Source: Paenibacillus ferrarius (GTDB lineage Bacteria; Bacillota; Bacilli; Paenibacillales; NBRC-103111). From it: a stretch of DNA of 64,000 nucleotides. The position numbers and the translations under genes are program-made. Shown here one piece after another: positions 9,573 through 18,952 of the stretch. Location: the NCBI RefSeq assembly GCF_002027705.1, contig NZ_MBTG01000019.1:62001-126000 (forward strand), given 5' to 3'. How positions within the stretch are numbered: the first letter of the stretch is position 1; every line of letters starts with the position of its first letter. A model generated the notes under the pieces. The model was not told the DNA's origin. It was given only the letters and a program-made list of their open reading frames with translations, and ran no database searches.

Positions 9573-10385
9573 ATGAGTACATATGGTGTGTTGGTCATCA
9601 GCCATGGATCCCGAGACGAAGGCTGGGTTCAGCTCGTCGATGAGGCCGTGTCGGCCGTCCGAATGCCGCAGGGTGTTCCGATATATGCCTCCTATCTGGA
9701 GCTGGTGGAAGGGCGATTAATTCAAGATGGCATCTATAGCTTAGAGGCCCAGGGTGTGACGGATATGATCGTCGTTCCTCTGTTCGTGTCCTCTGGGAGT
9801 ACACATATTGATGAAATCAGCTATGCCTTAGGTGTCGTTGAACAGCCGCTGCTGGAGACGGATCTGGAGCCTTTTCATATTCAGGCGCGCATTCATTTCA
9901 CATCGCCGATTGATGATGATCCCGTGATTGCTGAGATTATTTATGACAAAATCAAAGAGCTGTCCGAATGCCCCAGTCAGGAGATCGTCCTATTGGTTGG
10001 ACACGGCAGCAAGGAGAAAGGCTTCCATCTCAAATGGCGCCAAGGCCTAGAGCTGCTTGCAGAGCGCTTGAAAGCATTAGGCGGATACGATGAGGCGGAT
10101 GTCGCTATGCTTTTGCCGGATCAAGTGAAACGAAAGATGACATGGTGGGCGGAGAACAAGCCTGATCATAAAGTCGTCGTTGCGCCGGTTTTTCTAAGTG
10201 AAGGCTATTTCACGAATAAGGTTATCCCTTCCCGCATGGAGGGGTTCGCATATACATACAATGGACGGGCGCTGCTGCCAAGTCCGCTAATATCCAAATG
10301 GATCGAGAAGCAGATAGCTTCCGAAATTTCAGACGGCGAACAGGTGATGAGACACGATGGTCAAAAGAGCAAGACTGATCTATAA
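9573..10385 (+). CDS. Sirohydrochlorin chelatase (CbiX/SirB type)
   Basis: A 270-residue cytoplasmic protein with two tandem CbiX-like halves. The first has ISHGSRDEGW at residues 8-17 and the second VGHGSKEKGF at about residue 140; each His in HGS is the metal-insertion residue type of the family. It inserts Co2+ or Fe2+ into sirohydrochlorin for B12 or siroheme. A cobalt role would fit the B12-dependent EutBC enzyme in this window, but no other B12 genes are seen, so this is inference. The end overlaps the next gene by 29 bases. Confidence 0.85.
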   Translation: MSTYGVLVISHGSRDEGWVQLVDEAVSAVRMPQGVPIYASYLELVEGRLIQDGIYSLEAQGVTDMIVVPLFVSSGSTHIDEISYALGVVEQPLLETDLEPFHIQARIHFTSPIDDDPVIAEIIYDKIKELSECPSQEIVLLVGHGSKEKGFHLKWRQGLELLAERLKALGGYDEADVAMLLPDQVKRKMTWWAENKPDHKVVVAPVFLSEGYFTNKVIPSRMEGFAYTYNGRALLPSPLISKWIEKQIASEISDGEQVMRHDGQKSKTDL

Positions 10386-11337
10386 TCCGACTTCTGGCCG
10401 GGAAGAAATGAAAAAGCGTTTACCCGAAATTCTTCAGCGCCTAGAGCGCGGCGGTTTCGAGACATCCACCCACGCCACCATCGGCGAAGGGGATGCGACA
10501 CTTGCGGCAGCTCAGGCTGTTAGCCGGGGCTTCGACTTAATTATCGCCGCAGGGGGAGACGGCACCCTCTGTGAAGTCGTGAACGGTATGGCTGAACGCG
10601 AAGGAAGGCCGCCGCTTGGCATTCTGCCGCTGGGGACAACCAACGATTTTGCCCGTGCGCTGGGCATTCCCAAGAACTTGGAGCAGGCCTGTGACCTCAT
10701 TGTTCAGCAGCACACCACCGACATTGATGTAGGCAAAATCAACAACCGCTACTTCATCAACATCGCCGGCGGTGGTTCAATGACCGAGCTGACGTATGAA
10801 GTCCCAAGCAAGCTCAAAACCATGATCGGGCAGTTGGCCTATTATATGAAGGGACTCGAAAAGCTGCCTAGACTAAAGCCTATCGAGCTGTACGTCAAAG
10901 CAGGCGAAATGGAGTTCCATGACGAAGTCATGATGTTCCTCGTCGGCAACTCCAACTCCGTCGGCGGCTTCGAGAAGCTGGCTCCGGATGCGAGCATGAA
11001 CGATGGGCTGTTCGATGTATTGATTCTGCGCAAATGCAACCTTGCGGAGTTCATCCGAGTAGTCACGCTTGCGCTGCGCGGCGAGCATCTAAGTGATCCG
11101 AACCTGATTTACTTCCAAACGAACCATATTGAGATCAATTCGCCGGACTACGTCCAGTTGAATCTCGATGGCGAGTTCGGGGGCACATTGCCATGTGTCA
11201 TGACGAATCTGAAGAGCCATTTGCAGATTATTGTGGATGAATCGGGGCAATCGATTTATAAGAAGAAGCTGCTCGATACGTTGACTACCCCTTTTCAGTT
11301 GAAGGGGTTTGCGGAGGATTCGCATCGGGAAGAGTAG
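10357..11337 (+). CDS. dagK: Diacylglycerol/lipid kinase (DgkB/YegS family)
   Basis: A 326-residue soluble lipid kinase. The N-terminus RLIYNPTSGRE, the ATP-site GGDGTLCEVVNGM (residues about 66-78) and LPLGTTNDFARAL (about 90-102) are diagnostic of the DAGK catalytic domain, and the C-terminal half carries DGLFDVLIL and LNLDGE. It phosphorylates diacylglycerol released by lipoteichoic acid synthesis back to phosphatidic acid. In B. subtilis the orthologue lies beside the yefA/rlmCD gene, as here. The start is inside the preceding gene, which suggests translational coupling. Confidence 0.9.
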   Translation: MVKRARLIYNPTSGREEMKKRLPEILQRLERGGFETSTHATIGEGDATLAAAQAVSRGFDLIIAAGGDGTLCEVVNGMAEREGRPPLGILPLGTTNDFARALGIPKNLEQACDLIVQQHTTDIDVGKINNRYFINIAGGGSMTELTYEVPSKLKTMIGQLAYYMKGLEKLPRLKPIELYVKAGEMEFHDEVMMFLVGNSNSVGGFEKLAPDASMNDGLFDVLILRKCNLAEFIRVVTLALRGEHLSDPNLIYFQTNHIEINSPDYVQLNLDGEFGGTLPCVMTNLKSHLQIIVDESGQSIYKKKLLDTLTTPFQLKGFAEDSHREE

Positions 11338-11460
11338 GATTTGAAGAAAAATATAGAAATACTAAGAAAATAAAGCAAAACCAAGAAAGCAATAGCAAGA
11401 AAACCAAAACCAAGAAAAGCAATTTTTAAATTATCGTATTGGGATTAAAGTGAGGGTATT

Positions 11461-13002
11461 ATGAAAGCTAAAAGCAGTTCTGGCTCGCGGCCAGGTAAAC
11501 ATAGAGAACAAAGTGGCAATGGCAAGCCCGCAGGGAATAGATCGGGGCAGCAGTCGGGAAGACCTGGCGGGGCTGCCGGGAAAGCGGCGGCCGCTTGGAT
11601 GGCGGATCTGCCGGTGCAGATCGGGCAGCAATATGAGGCTGAGATCATGGGGATCAGCCATGATGGCGAAGGGGTGGGCCGTGTGAATGGCTTTACCCTT
11701 TTTGTTGCGGGTGCGCTGCCAGGTGAGCGTGCGCTTGTTCGGGTGAACCATTTGAAGAAGCAGTATGGCTATGCTGCGCTCGTGGAAGTGCTGGAAGTGA
11801 GTCCAGATCGGGTTAAGCCGGATTGCGTGATCTATGAGGAGTGCGGCGGCTGCCAGCTGCAGCATCTGAGCTATGAGGCTCAGCTTCGCGTGAAGCGGCA
11901 GCAAGTTGTCGATAATTTGGTGCGGATTGGGAAGCTGACGGTTGCCAGCGAACTGGGCGAAGAGGGCATTATTGTTCATCCCACACTTGGGATGACCGAT
12001 CCGTGGCGGTATCGGAACAAGGCTCAGGTTCCATTTGGGGAAGAGCGCGGCGGCCTCATCGGCGGCTTCTATGCGCAAGGCAGCCATCGCATCATCGACA
12101 TGGAGGAGTGCTTGATTCAACATGAGTCCAACGACGAAGTCGTAGCTCGGGTGAAAGAGATCGGTGCGCGTCTTGGCATCCGCGCTTATCGGGAAGAGAC
12201 AGGCCTCGGACTGCTGCGCCACGTCGTCGTCAAAGTTGGCTTCCGCACGGGCGAGCTTATGGTCGTCCTTGTGACTAATGGCAGCTTGATACCTCGTGTG
12301 GATGAATGGATTGCTGGCATTCGCGAAGCGCTGCCCGCTGTCGCAAGCATCTGTCATAACATTAATGTGAAACAGACGAATGTTATTTTTGGAGATGAGA
12401 CTCGCGTCCTGTGGGGCAGCGAAGTCATCTATGACTATATCGGCGATGTGAAATTTGCTATTTCCGCGCGATCGTTCTATCAAGTGAACCCCGTGCAGAC
12501 GGAAGTCTTGTACGGGAAGGCACTGGAGTACGCCGCGCTCACAGGCGGCGAGACGGTGGTCGATGCCTACTGCGGCATCGGCACAATCTCCCTGTTCCTC
12601 GCGCAGCGCGCGGGACAGGTGTACGGCGTCGAGATCGTCGAAGAGGCGATCGCGGATGCACGGAAGAATGCCGAGTTAAACGGCATGACGAACGTGCACT
12701 TCGAGGCAGGCCCCGCCGAGGTCGTCCTGCCCGAGTGGACCCGCCAGGGCGTCCGGCCTGACGTGATCGTCGTAGACCCGCCGCGCAAGGGCTGCGACCC
12801 GGCGCTGCTCGCGACGATCCTCGAGCTGCAGCCGCGGCGCGTCGTGTACGTGTCGTGCAGCGCCTCGACACTGGCTCGCGACTTGCGCGTGCTCGTCGAT
12901 GGCGGTTACGGCGTCGCGGAGGTGACGCCGGTGGATATGTTCCCTCATACGGTGCATGTAGAGTGTTGCTCAGTGTTGGTTTGGAAAGGAAACAATGAGT
13001 GA
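11461..13002 (+). CDS. rlmD: 23S rRNA (uracil-C5)-methyltransferase RlmCD-type
   Basis: A 513-residue SAM-dependent enzyme. It has a basic, Gly/Ser-rich N-terminal extension (about 45 residues), a TRAM domain (EAEIMGISHDGEGVGRVNGF), Fe-S cluster cysteines (CVIYEECGGCQ), the SAM motif VVDAYCGIGTISLF, VDPPRKGCD, and the catalytic cysteine motif YVSCSASTLARDL. Gram-positive homologues modify both U747 and U1939 of 23S rRNA. GC content rises sharply over its C-terminal third compared with neighbours. A good terminator follows at 13054. Confidence 0.93.
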   Translation: MKAKSSSGSRPGKHREQSGNGKPAGNRSGQQSGRPGGAAGKAAAAWMADLPVQIGQQYEAEIMGISHDGEGVGRVNGFTLFVAGALPGERALVRVNHLKKQYGYAALVEVLEVSPDRVKPDCVIYEECGGCQLQHLSYEAQLRVKRQQVVDNLVRIGKLTVASELGEEGIIVHPTLGMTDPWRYRNKAQVPFGEERGGLIGGFYAQGSHRIIDMEECLIQHESNDEVVARVKEIGARLGIRAYREETGLGLLRHVVVKVGFRTGELMVVLVTNGSLIPRVDEWIAGIREALPAVASICHNINVKQTNVIFGDETRVLWGSEVIYDYIGDVKFAISARSFYQVNPVQTEVLYGKALEYAALTGGETVVDAYCGIGTISLFLAQRAGQVYGVEIVEEAIADARKNAELNGMTNVHFEAGPAEVVLPEWTRQGVRPDVIVVDPPRKGCDPALLATILELQPRRVVYVSCSASTLARDLRVLVDGGYGVAEVTPVDMFPHTVHVECCSVLVWKGNNE

Positions 13003-13053
13003 GAATTCAATGTGGGTTGTCCTCTCACGATACGATAACAAGTTTAGATGTTG

Positions 13054-13079
13054 AAAAGCCCTTTAAGAGGGCTTTTTTG
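13054..13079 (+). terminator. Terminator of the 23S rRNA methyltransferase gene
   Basis: AAAAGCCCT pairs with AGGGCTTTT through a short loop and a six-T run follows. Confidence 0.9.
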
Positions 13080-13217
13080 CGTTAATAGCAACATTCGCTA
13101 TCCCTAGACGTTTATCCTTAATTTGTAAGTTGGTGATATAATAAGGCGATAGCAGTTAGCAGTCTATAAGTGCTTCAACAAGGAATGATTTTATTTTGAA
13201 GGTAGTGATACATTTTT

Positions 13218-13730
13218 ATGATTGACTTTCTAAAAGTTAAGGGAATTAAAGCGTACAATGAAATTATTGAGATAGCAGAGCAACCAAATCTCTTGTTCTC
13301 TAATGACAGTGGTCAATACAATGCGGAAGCTAACTATAATCTTTACACCATTCAGAAGCTAAACAAATTGATTAAGAAAAACAGTATTTCAATTTGTGAG
13401 TTAGAAAAGGTTTTTATCTTTGTTGAAACCTCATGGTCGGCATATTTGAATAAGCATTATAAAGATAAATCCTTTCTTTTTTACATTTGGGGTGATTGTC
13501 AGATACCTGCTATTAGGCTTTCAATTGTTTCGTTTTATGAGGGTTTAGAATTACCGTTTGGATGTATATTGAACAAGGTAAAAGACATCCAGAACCTACT
13601 AATTCAATACAAAGAGAAAGCACAATTTGATGGTATTACTATTATCGAAACGGACGAATCAGACTTAAATGAGGACGAAACTGAAAGTGAATACATACTA
13701 ACTGTATACTCAAAAATCATTAAGTGTTAG
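13218..13730 (+). CDS. Hypothetical protein, acidic C-terminus
   Basis: A 170-residue soluble protein with no recognised family. It has alternating helix and strand segments, a Trp/Tyr-rich middle (SWSAYLNKHYKDKSFLFYIWGDCQIPAIRLSI) and a very acidic stretch near residues 148-158 (ETDESDLNEDETESE). The composition and its position in an AT-rich accessory stretch resemble immunity or antitoxin-type proteins, but nothing in the sequence proves this. The RBS is GAAGGTAG upstream of ATG 13218. Confidence 0.6.
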   Translation: MIDFLKVKGIKAYNEIIEIAEQPNLLFSNDSGQYNAEANYNLYTIQKLNKLIKKNSISICELEKVFIFVETSWSAYLNKHYKDKSFLFYIWGDCQIPAIRLSIVSFYEGLELPFGCILNKVKDIQNLLIQYKEKAQFDGITIIETDESDLNEDETESEYILTVYSKIIKC

Positions 13731-13858
13731 ATATATGCACGATTTTATCCAACAAACGTTGGAGATTTTTAGGGGCGTGTGATAAACCCAATCACAATGA
13801 AAATAGGGATACAATTGGAAACCTGCTAAGGACTGTTTAAAATAAAAGGGCAATTTTA

Positions 13859-14491
13859 ATGCTGTTGAAAGATGGTGAAAAATTGGAGGGAAAAAAGTTC
13901 AAGGCGTTTATCTATCTACTGCATGTGGTTTTAATTGACATTCGATTTCATTCATGGGGAAAAGTTAAGTGGTGGAATCCATTTTCATTATATAAGATGG
14001 TTGTAAGAACCAGAAATATTGCTGAACTAGCAGATGTATTTCATAACCTTCAAGAAACTCTTTCGAATAATCACAAGCATTTTGACGAAAAACTATTTTG
14101 GGAATATGTAGATGCTTTTCGCAAGAGGTATCCCAATGAAACAAGAGATTATAGAGGGATATACAACCAAAGTTTAGATAATTTAGTGGGAGATGATGTG
14201 GATAGAAGGCATGCGAAAGCCATAATTAAGTGGGATAAAGACCCAAGTCGTTATTCTATGAATGAATGGCTTCGTGACATAGTAGTGATCTATGGAGAAA
14301 TAATCGACAAGAAAATCTATGGTGATACATGGACTGTACCTGTAAGAATAACCTCCTTAATAGATGGAACATGGAATACTTATGCGGATGTAGGTTTTTT
14401 AGTTGATGAAGCCCCTTGGCATCTACTTGTAGGTGGTTATACCTTTAAGCTTTGGGCTGGAAGGGACATTGCGACAGTGACAATTCTTTAG
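13859..14491 (+). CDS. Hypothetical protein
   Basis: A 210-residue protein not recognised. The N-terminal part has amphipathic helices with many Trp/Phe residues (KVKWWNPFSLYKMVVRTR). A basic-acidic mixed centre contains DYRGIYNQSLDNLVGDD and DVDRRHAKAIIKWDKDP, and the C-terminus is strand-rich. No signal peptide. The ATG at 13859 has only a weak RBS (AAAAGGG). It is AT-rich like the flanking RNA ligase gene, which suggests a shared acquired segment. Confidence 0.5.
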   Translation: MLLKDGEKLEGKKFKAFIYLLHVVLIDIRFHSWGKVKWWNPFSLYKMVVRTRNIAELADVFHNLQETLSNNHKHFDEKLFWEYVDAFRKRYPNETRDYRGIYNQSLDNLVGDDVDRRHAKAIIKWDKDPSRYSMNEWLRDIVVIYGEIIDKKIYGDTWTVPVRITSLIDGTWNTYADVGFLVDEAPWHLLVGGYTFKLWAGRDIATVTIL

Positions 14492-14532
14492 GATTTATAC
14501 AAAAGCAATTTTATAACAAAATCCCAGTATGA

Positions 14533-14624
14533 TTTCCCTATGTTGATGCTAGTGAAAACGAATTAGGCAGAATTGTTTTAAATGGATTTACTATTTTAGG
14601 GAAAATGTGTTCACGCTGTAAATA
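14533..14624 (+). pseudogene. Possible decayed coding remnant
   Basis: After an in-frame stop, a 30-codon open stretch reads FPYVDASENELGRIVLNGFTILGK and ends CSRCK. It has no start codon and is in a different frame from the upstream gene. It looks like a relic of a small protein, or the shifted tail of the gene before it. Confidence 0.3.
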
Positions 14625-14715
14625 AGATTCGTCTTTCATGTGTGTTGGGGGAATTTTTGAGGTAAGTACTATCAGAATGACGTGAAAAGATAAATTTATA
14701 GGGGGATGTAAACGG

Positions 14716-15492
14716 ATGGATTTGAAAAAAATTAACTCTTTAACTAAATACCCAAGTATTCTTACATATCATCAATTGGGTGAAAGAGGTCGTTTAACTG
14801 ATGAATTATCTGAGTCGAAAGGCTTCTCTGATTCAGATAATGTATTTGTTTATGAAAAAGTGGATGGTGAGAACTCAAGAATTATTCTGTTGAAAAATTA
14901 TTATAATGAAATTGATTATCTAATAGGCTCCAGAGAGGAATTATTATTTGCAAAGGGAGATAGGATAGGGAACCCTTATGGCAATATTGCAGAGTTTCTT
15001 AAACTTCTAGCTGATAAAATCATCGATGATATCTTTTCTAATGGCGATTGGGCATTAACTGTCATTTATCAGGAATCATATGGAGGAAAGACGAAAGCAT
15101 CCAAAAACTATACTGAAAGTAAAACTCAAGGTTATCGAGTGTTTGATGTGTTCTCCTTAAATCAGGATGAATTGAATAACCTCCTTTCATTGTCACAAGA
15201 AAAGATTGCTGAATGGAGAGATCATGGAAATCAACCTTTTTATAATGAAGTTGAAAAACGCAAATTTGTTGAAAAATTTGAATTGGAATATGCTCCACTG
15301 TTGACGGAGGAGAAAGGTGCTGATTTTCCGATAACTTTAGATAAGACTTTTTCATTTCTTAAAGAATTTGAACAAACACAAGTGGGAATCGATTCTACTG
15401 GAAAGTCCGAAGGAATTATTGTTCGAACATCAGATCGAAAACAAATTAGAAAAATTCGTTTTGAAGACTACGAAAGAACCTTCAGGAAATAA
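14716..15492 (+). CDS. Rnl2-like RNA ligase
   Basis: A 258-residue nucleotidyltransferase. Motif I is EKVDGENSR with Lys48 as the expected AMP-accepting lysine (K-x-D-G). Further motifs are GSREELL (motif Ia region), RVFDVF, EGIIVR (motif IV) and KIRFEDYERT (motif V). This is the compact fold of T4 Rnl2-type RNA ligases without an obvious C-terminal extra domain, so it should seal nicked RNA. RBS is GGGGGATG upstream of ATG 14716. It stands alone, about 28 kb from the Hen1/Pnkp RNA repair operon. A short truncated ORF and a recombinase remnant follow, pointing to a mobile origin. Confidence 0.8.
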   Translation: MDLKKINSLTKYPSILTYHQLGERGRLTDELSESKGFSDSDNVFVYEKVDGENSRIILLKNYYNEIDYLIGSREELLFAKGDRIGNPYGNIAEFLKLLADKIIDDIFSNGDWALTVIYQESYGGKTKASKNYTESKTQGYRVFDVFSLNQDELNNLLSLSQEKIAEWRDHGNQPFYNEVEKRKFVEKFELEYAPLLTEEKGADFPITLDKTFSFLKEFEQTQVGIDSTGKSEGIIVRTSDRKQIRKIRFEDYERTFRK

Positions 15493-15542
15493 GAATATAA
15501 ATCAACAATTTCATGGGATGACTTACTGGGATGGTGAGACTG

Positions 15543-15683
15543 ATGAATCAAATCAAAGATCTCCAAAAGCTTATCAAACTCACTGGTGATCGTGCTAAGT
15601 TAGATGCTAAGGCGAACGATGATTTTGGCATGAACCCCTTCAGTTCTTCCCATACCGCATCAGACAGAGTAATTTTCGAATAG
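15543..15683 (+). pseudogene. Truncated small ORF 3' of the RNA ligase
   Basis: ATG 15543 behind GGTGAG opens a 46-codon frame beginning MNQIKDLQKLIKLTGDRA. The last part (after about base 15625) is also occupied by the minus-strand recombinase remnant, so the native gene appears cut at that junction. The family is not recognised. Confidence 0.4.
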
Positions 15684-15803
15684 ACTTGTTGGTTTTTGGT
15701 TACAGGATTACCATTGTCAAAATCTGATATGCTCTGTTTTACATAGATCGTGCCTTGTATCAAATCAACATTTTTCCACTCAAACCCTTTGAGGCCTTCT
15801 TGA
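15625..15803 (-). pseudogene. Tyrosine recombinase (phage integrase) remnant
   Basis: The minus strand reads EGLKGFEWKNVDLIQGTIYVK, then KQSISDFDNGNPVTKNQQ and KITLSDAVWEEL. This resembles the middle of phage-type integrases (a G-x-x-W-x-x-V/I-D-x-x-x-x-T-I-x-V segment followed by the conserved 'PKT..S.R.I.L...' stretch). There is no start, no catalytic R-H-R-Y set and an in-frame stop just upstream. It is a small scar of an integrated element. Confidence 0.5.
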
Positions 15804-15842
15804 TGAATTATTCGCAGCGTTTATTGGAACTTCTGCTCGGCA

Positions 15843-16295
15843 TTAGTCAACTCTATTCGCTTCTTTGAGAGAATGAATTAGAAGACTATGATCGATCGGT
15901 GAAGACATGACAATCAGGACTGTATAGGTTCCATATTTATCGCACTGATTGCTAAACTCTTCGAGCGTGCGTGTGGATTCCGTCACTACTTTTAATAAAT
16001 AACTGTGTTCTCCGCTTATGCGGTGGCACTCGGCAACTTGGGGAGAGGCATGGACAAAATCAAGAAATGCCAAGCAGTCCCTAGTCCGAAACAACATATA
16101 GGCGGCCGCATGCTTCCCAATTTTTTCAGGAGAAATGACGGTACGATACTCTTCGATTACTCCCTTTTCTTCCATTCTCTTAACTCGTTCCGTTACAGCA
16201 GGTTGGGACAAGCCCACGCTTTTACCCAGTTCAGTCATTGAAATCCTTGCCTGGTTCTGAAGATAGAAGAGGATTTGTTTGTCTATATGATCCAC
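15843..16295 (-). CDS. Lrp/AsnC family transcriptional regulator
   Basis: A 150-residue regulator. The N-terminal winged helix (DKQILFYLQNQARISMTELGKSVGLSQPAVTERVKRMEEKGVI) is followed by the RAM/AsnC effector domain (AYMLFRTRDCLAFLDFVH through EHSYLLKVVTES). Start is GTG at 16295 with AAAGGAGA ten bases upstream. It is divergent from the MFS exporter gene across a 173-base AT-rich region. It may control that exporter, an inference from position. Confidence 0.88.
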   Translation of the reverse strand: MDHIDKQILFYLQNQARISMTELGKSVGLSQPAVTERVKRMEEKGVIEEYRTVISPEKIGKHAAAYMLFRTRDCLAFLDFVHASPQVAECHRISGEHSYLLKVVTESTRTLEEFSNQCDKYGTYTVLIVMSSPIDHSLLIHSLKEANRVD

Positions 16296-16468
16296 TTTGA
16301 GTGTTCTCCTTTAAATTTAAGGTATTTGAATAAAATAACTTTGATTTATTTGTATAATCATCATATTTGATTTGATGTGTTATGTAAAATGAACGATTTA
16401 AATTATATAATAACACTCACATGAATAAGGCGATTCACACATGAGAAGTCAGAGAGGAATGGCAAGCA

Positions 16469-18019
16469 ATGAGCAAATACGATTTAAATATGGCAGGTAC
16501 AAAAGATTCCAGCAAAAATATCATCGCATTGGCCGCGATATGTTTGTCCGCGCTAATGTTCGGTCTCGAAATTTCCAGTGTGCCAGTCATACTGCCAACC
16601 CTGGAAAAGGTATTGCATGGCAATCTTAAGGATATGCAATGGATTATGAATGCCTACACCATTGCCTGTGCGACGGTTCTGATGGCTGTGGGGTCCCTAG
16701 CTGACCGTTATGGAAGGAGGCGCATTTTTATTATTAGCCTCGTTTTGTTTGGCGTTACATCCCTGATTTGTGGTTTGGCGCAAAGCACCTCGGTTCTAAT
16801 CGTCAGTCGGTTTCTTCAAGGTGTGGGTGCTGGTGCGATGCAGATTTGCCAGATAGCGATTCTTTCTCATCGGTTTCAGGAAGGGCGGGAACGCAGCAAA
16901 GCCTTTGGAATATGGGGGATCGTGTTCGGGATTGGCCTCGGGTTTGGACCCATTATCGGGGGGATGATCGTGGCTGCATTGAACTGGCATTGGGTTTTTC
17001 TGATCCACGTACCGCTGACCATCCTTACGCTGATCCTTGTCTTTGGGGGTGTGGAGGAATCCAGTGATCCGCAAGCGAAAAAGCTGGACGTTATCGGTAT
17101 TGTCACGCTTTCGTTGGCGGTCTTTGGTCTGGCCTACTTTATCACGCAAGGAGCAGAATTAGGCTTTACCAGCATAGCCTCCATCAGCATTCTTGGTGCA
17201 GCGGCAGCAAGCTTCATTATTTTTCTAATTGTGGAAAAGTTCAGCACTCATCCGATGTTCGACTTTTCCGTATTCAGGATACGCAATTTCTCCGGCGCGA
17301 TCCTTGGTTCCATCGGCATGAATTTCAGTTTCTGGCCATTCATGATCTATCTGCCGATTTATTTTCAGAGCGGTCTTGGTTATGGCATTGTTGCCGCCGG
17401 GCTGTCTCTCTTGGCTTATGCGCTGCCTACCCTGGTGATCCCGCCACTTGCAGAGCGTCTTTCGCTGCGCTATCAGCCGCGTATCGTCATCCCATTGGGT
17501 CTTTTCATCATCGGCCTGGGCTTCATTATGATGAAATATGGCAGTGGAGGCGATCACGCCAACTGGCTGACCATGCTCCCAGGTTCCCTGTTGGCTGGCA
17601 TCGGGCTGGGCTTGACCAACACGCCTGTGACCAACACGACTACTGGCTCAGTTCCGATTACCCGCGCAGGCATGGCTTCCGGTATAGACATGAGTGCCAG
17701 ATTGATCAGTCTAGCCATCAACATCGCCGTTATGGGATTCATTTTGCAGGAAGGCATCCTGTCTTATTTGAGGGGAGCCCTTCCAGGGACTCTCGATACA
17801 ACGCAATTGCGGGCTTTGGCCGGGAAAATAGCTGCCGGAAACTTTGCATCCCTCAAGCAGGGCTTGCCAGAACTGTCCTCTCTGGATGCGTCCGGAGCTG
17901 TGGTCCACGCGGCTCTTGTGCACGGATTTGGCTTGGTGATGCTCTATGGCGGCATTGGCGTGTGGGTTTTGGCCGCGATCAGTTATATGATTTTTAGATC
18001 TAGATCTTCTCAGACATAG
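16469..18019 (+). CDS. MFS multidrug efflux transporter, DHA2 (14-TM) type
   Basis: A 516-residue membrane protein with about 14 hydrophobic segments. The signature motifs are LADRYGRRRIFI (motif A between TM2 and TM3, residues about 78-89) and the antiporter motif C region GFGPIIGGMIV. It belongs to the EmrB/QacA-like proton-drug antiporters; the substrate is unknown. The gene is divergent from the Lrp regulator and its end overlaps the WYL regulator gene (convergent) by 10 bases. Confidence 0.88.
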   Translation: MSKYDLNMAGTKDSSKNIIALAAICLSALMFGLEISSVPVILPTLEKVLHGNLKDMQWIMNAYTIACATVLMAVGSLADRYGRRRIFIISLVLFGVTSLICGLAQSTSVLIVSRFLQGVGAGAMQICQIAILSHRFQEGRERSKAFGIWGIVFGIGLGFGPIIGGMIVAALNWHWVFLIHVPLTILTLILVFGGVEESSDPQAKKLDVIGIVTLSLAVFGLAYFITQGAELGFTSIASISILGAAAASFIIFLIVEKFSTHPMFDFSVFRIRNFSGAILGSIGMNFSFWPFMIYLPIYFQSGLGYGIVAAGLSLLAYALPTLVIPPLAERLSLRYQPRIVIPLGLFIIGLGFIMMKYGSGGDHANWLTMLPGSLLAGIGLGLTNTPVTNTTTGSVPITRAGMASGIDMSARLISLAINIAVMGFILQEGILSYLRGALPGTLDTTQLRALAGKIAAGNFASLKQGLPELSSLDASGAVVHAALVHGFGLVMLYGGIGVWVLAAISYMIFRSRSSQT

Positions 18020-18921
18020 TGATCCATCATCTGTTTCAAATAATTCCGAAAGTCTTCAACATATGTTTGGGGCGCTACGATTTTTAGATTTGTGCCGAAA
18101 CTTGCTAGAAATTGAAATCCTGTACTGTTGTGAGGGACATCGATTGTTGCTAATAAAAATTCAGAACTATAGTTTTCAATACTTTTTCGACCGTACCTTT
18201 CAATGAATTGATCTTGGATGCTAGGGGAAATCAATGCCTGAATAGCGACTAGCTGCGGTTGATAGCTTGCTTCGCGTTCTTGTTCTACTAAATATTCTCT
18301 AGGGTTAAATGTTTTGTCGTCCATATTAAGCTTATCGATCCGAGATAATTTGAACGTTCTATAGCTCATACGATGTAAACAGAATCCCTTCAGATACCAA
18401 CTCGTTTCGCTAAAATGAAGCTGATAGGGCTCGACAATTCTATTCGTCGCTGTGCCATTTTTATCTATATAATCAAATGAAACTAATCTTCTCTTTAGTA
18501 TGGATTCTTGAAATGTCCTCAAGGTGTGAAGAATTTCAGACCGACCCTCCCAACCATAAAATGACAGTTGAATCGAACTTTTCAGAGACAAGGGGCTAAC
18601 CATTGCCTCTATTTTTTTGATCGTAATGTCAACTTCTTCGCTAATTAGAATTTGTTCCAATCCGCCGAGCGCAGTTAGTATATTCTCTAAGTCGGAGCTG
18701 CTTAAAAGACGTTTATCCACCTTGTATTCATCCATAATACCGTAGCCGCCATGAACGCCATTGATAGAATAGATCGGGATGTTGGATAGGCTCAGTGTTT
18801 CCATATCGCGAAGAATAGTTCTTTTGGACACATCAAATAATTGCGTGAATTCTGTTGTTGAAACGATATTTTTTCTCAGCAATATCATGATGATAGAAAT
18901 AAGTCTCTCAATCTTGTCCAT
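18010..18921 (-). CDS. YafY-type HTH/WYL domain transcriptional regulator
   Basis: A 303-residue regulator with an N-terminal HTH of the HTH_11 type (KNIVSTTEFTQLFDVSKRTILRDMETL) and a WYL effector domain (residues about 145-220, including WYLKGFCLHRMSYRTFKLSRI). Such proteins sense small ligands through the WYL fold. The gene faces away from the VOC protein gene, and a perfect inverted repeat lies in the shared promoter region. It probably controls that gene and itself. Confidence 0.88.
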   Translation of the reverse strand: MDKIERLISIIMILLRKNIVSTTEFTQLFDVSKRTILRDMETLSLSNIPIYSINGVHGGYGIMDEYKVDKRLLSSSDLENILTALGGLEQILISEEVDITIKKIEAMVSPLSLKSSIQLSFYGWEGRSEILHTLRTFQESILKRRLVSFDYIDKNGTATNRIVEPYQLHFSETSWYLKGFCLHRMSYRTFKLSRIDKLNMDDKTFNPREYLVEQEREASYQPQLVAIQALISPSIQDQFIERYGRKSIENYSSEFLLATIDVPHNSTGFQFLASFGTNLKIVAPQTYVEDFRNYLKQMMDHYV

Positions 18922-18952
18922 AAGTTCCCCCTCCTCAAATTAATTTAGGAAT

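Noticed and set aside
11431..12483. Minus-strand open frame of 350 codons
   Set aside because: It lies entirely opposite the 23S rRNA methyltransferase, which carries all family motifs.
15368..15589. Plus-strand frame overlapping the end of the RNA ligase
   Set aside because: It is a shifted reading of the ligase 3' end, with no RBS.
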